From Erysipelotrichaceae bacterium (GTDB taxonomy: Bacteria > Bacillota_I > Bacilli_A > Erysipelotrichales > Erysipelotrichaceae): a stretch of DNA of 64,000 nt. The position numbers and the translations under genes were made by a program. The stretch lies in the NCBI GenBank assembly GCA_017428765.1, contig JAFRQF010000035.1, positions 52,416 to 116,415 on the forward strand, written 5' to 3'. This document shows positions 63,912-64,000 of the stretch, piece by piece (the first letter of the stretch is position 1; each line of letters begins with the position of its first letter). Below the pieces are notes generated by a model that saw only the letters and a list, made by a program, of their open reading frames with translations, had not been told where the DNA came from and ran no database searches.

Positions 63912-63921
63912 TGCTTAAGGA

Positions 63922-63930
63922 TGTTATACT
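63922..63930 (+). promoter_or_regulatory. Extended -10 promoter at the window end
   Basis: TGTTATACT: an extended -10 with TATACT at 63925-63930. The predicted start is near 63937. No -35 is clear, and the bcp terminator lies just upstream. Confidence 0.5.
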
Positions 63931-63936
63931 TATTGA

Positions 63937-63995
63937 GACAGAAGAGGATCTCATTTCTAACCAACTTGTCATGTCTTCTTCTGTCTTTTATTTAT
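63937..63995 (+). ncRNA. Candidate small RNA of about 55 bases
   Basis: It starts at GACAGAAGA (63937-63945), which pairs perfectly with TCTTCTGTC (63977-63985), followed by TTTTATTTA. This makes a single hairpin with a 31-base loop and a T-rich end. It may instead be the leader of a gene beyond the window. Confidence 0.4.
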
Positions 63996-64000
63996 CTTAA

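Overview
The window looks like chromosomal DNA from a low-to-mid GC member of the Bacillota, most likely the Erysipelotrichia. The evidence is a Gram-positive PolC, an Asp23-FakA pair, a RimP-NusA-YlxR-YlxQ-IF2-RbfA operon, a T-box leader, amino-acid fermentation and peptide-scavenging enzymes, PPDK, and no respiratory or sporulation genes. This placement is inference from gene content and style; no 16S rRNA is present.

Layout. 1-9.8 kb: the end of Hsp33, DusB, divergent Ung/FolC, uridine phosphorylase, a small hydrophobic ORF facing an antisense promoter, a Fic-like protein, a ROK kinase, an ATP-grasp enzyme and an M18 aminopeptidase. 9.8-14.6 kb: a T-box leader, an Arg-rich mini-ORF and an amino-acid ABC transporter whose binding protein has its two halves in swapped order, then an M14 carboxypeptidase. 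14.6-24.7 kb: a rhodanese lipoprotein, a DNA glycosylase, a bilin-reductase-like protein, a TrmD-HD fusion, an aldo/keto reductase, a two-component system, unknown genes, an SDR and tRNA-Leu(CAA). 24.7-33 kb: RecG, RNase III, PolC and peptidase T. 33-38.2 kb: the rimP-nusA-infB-rbfA operon. 38.2-53.3 kb: M32 carboxypeptidase, adenosine deaminase, PPDK, Asp23/FakA, Nudix, an AMP-forming ligase, LigA and two tandem RlmD-type methyltransferases.

53.3-58.8 kb is an accessory region with decayed fragments: acetyltransferases, two orphan 3' ends of RlmD-type genes, an HTH remnant, direct repeats, AlkD, a TetR regulator with an ICMT-like membrane methyltransferase, and a weak IS605-like end. 58.8-64 kb returns to ordinary genes: an unknown protein, MATE, a methyltransferase, GH13, a membrane-anchored protein, Bcp and a possible small RNA.

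Main points for a second look: the circularly permuted binding protein under T-box control; a par-like type I toxin-antitoxin candidate near 4.7-4.95 kb; repeated leaderless start sites, including a symmetric divergent pair between ung and folC; the TrmD-HD fusion; the bilin-reductase-like gene; and the RlmD 3'-end scars that suggest an integration hotspot.
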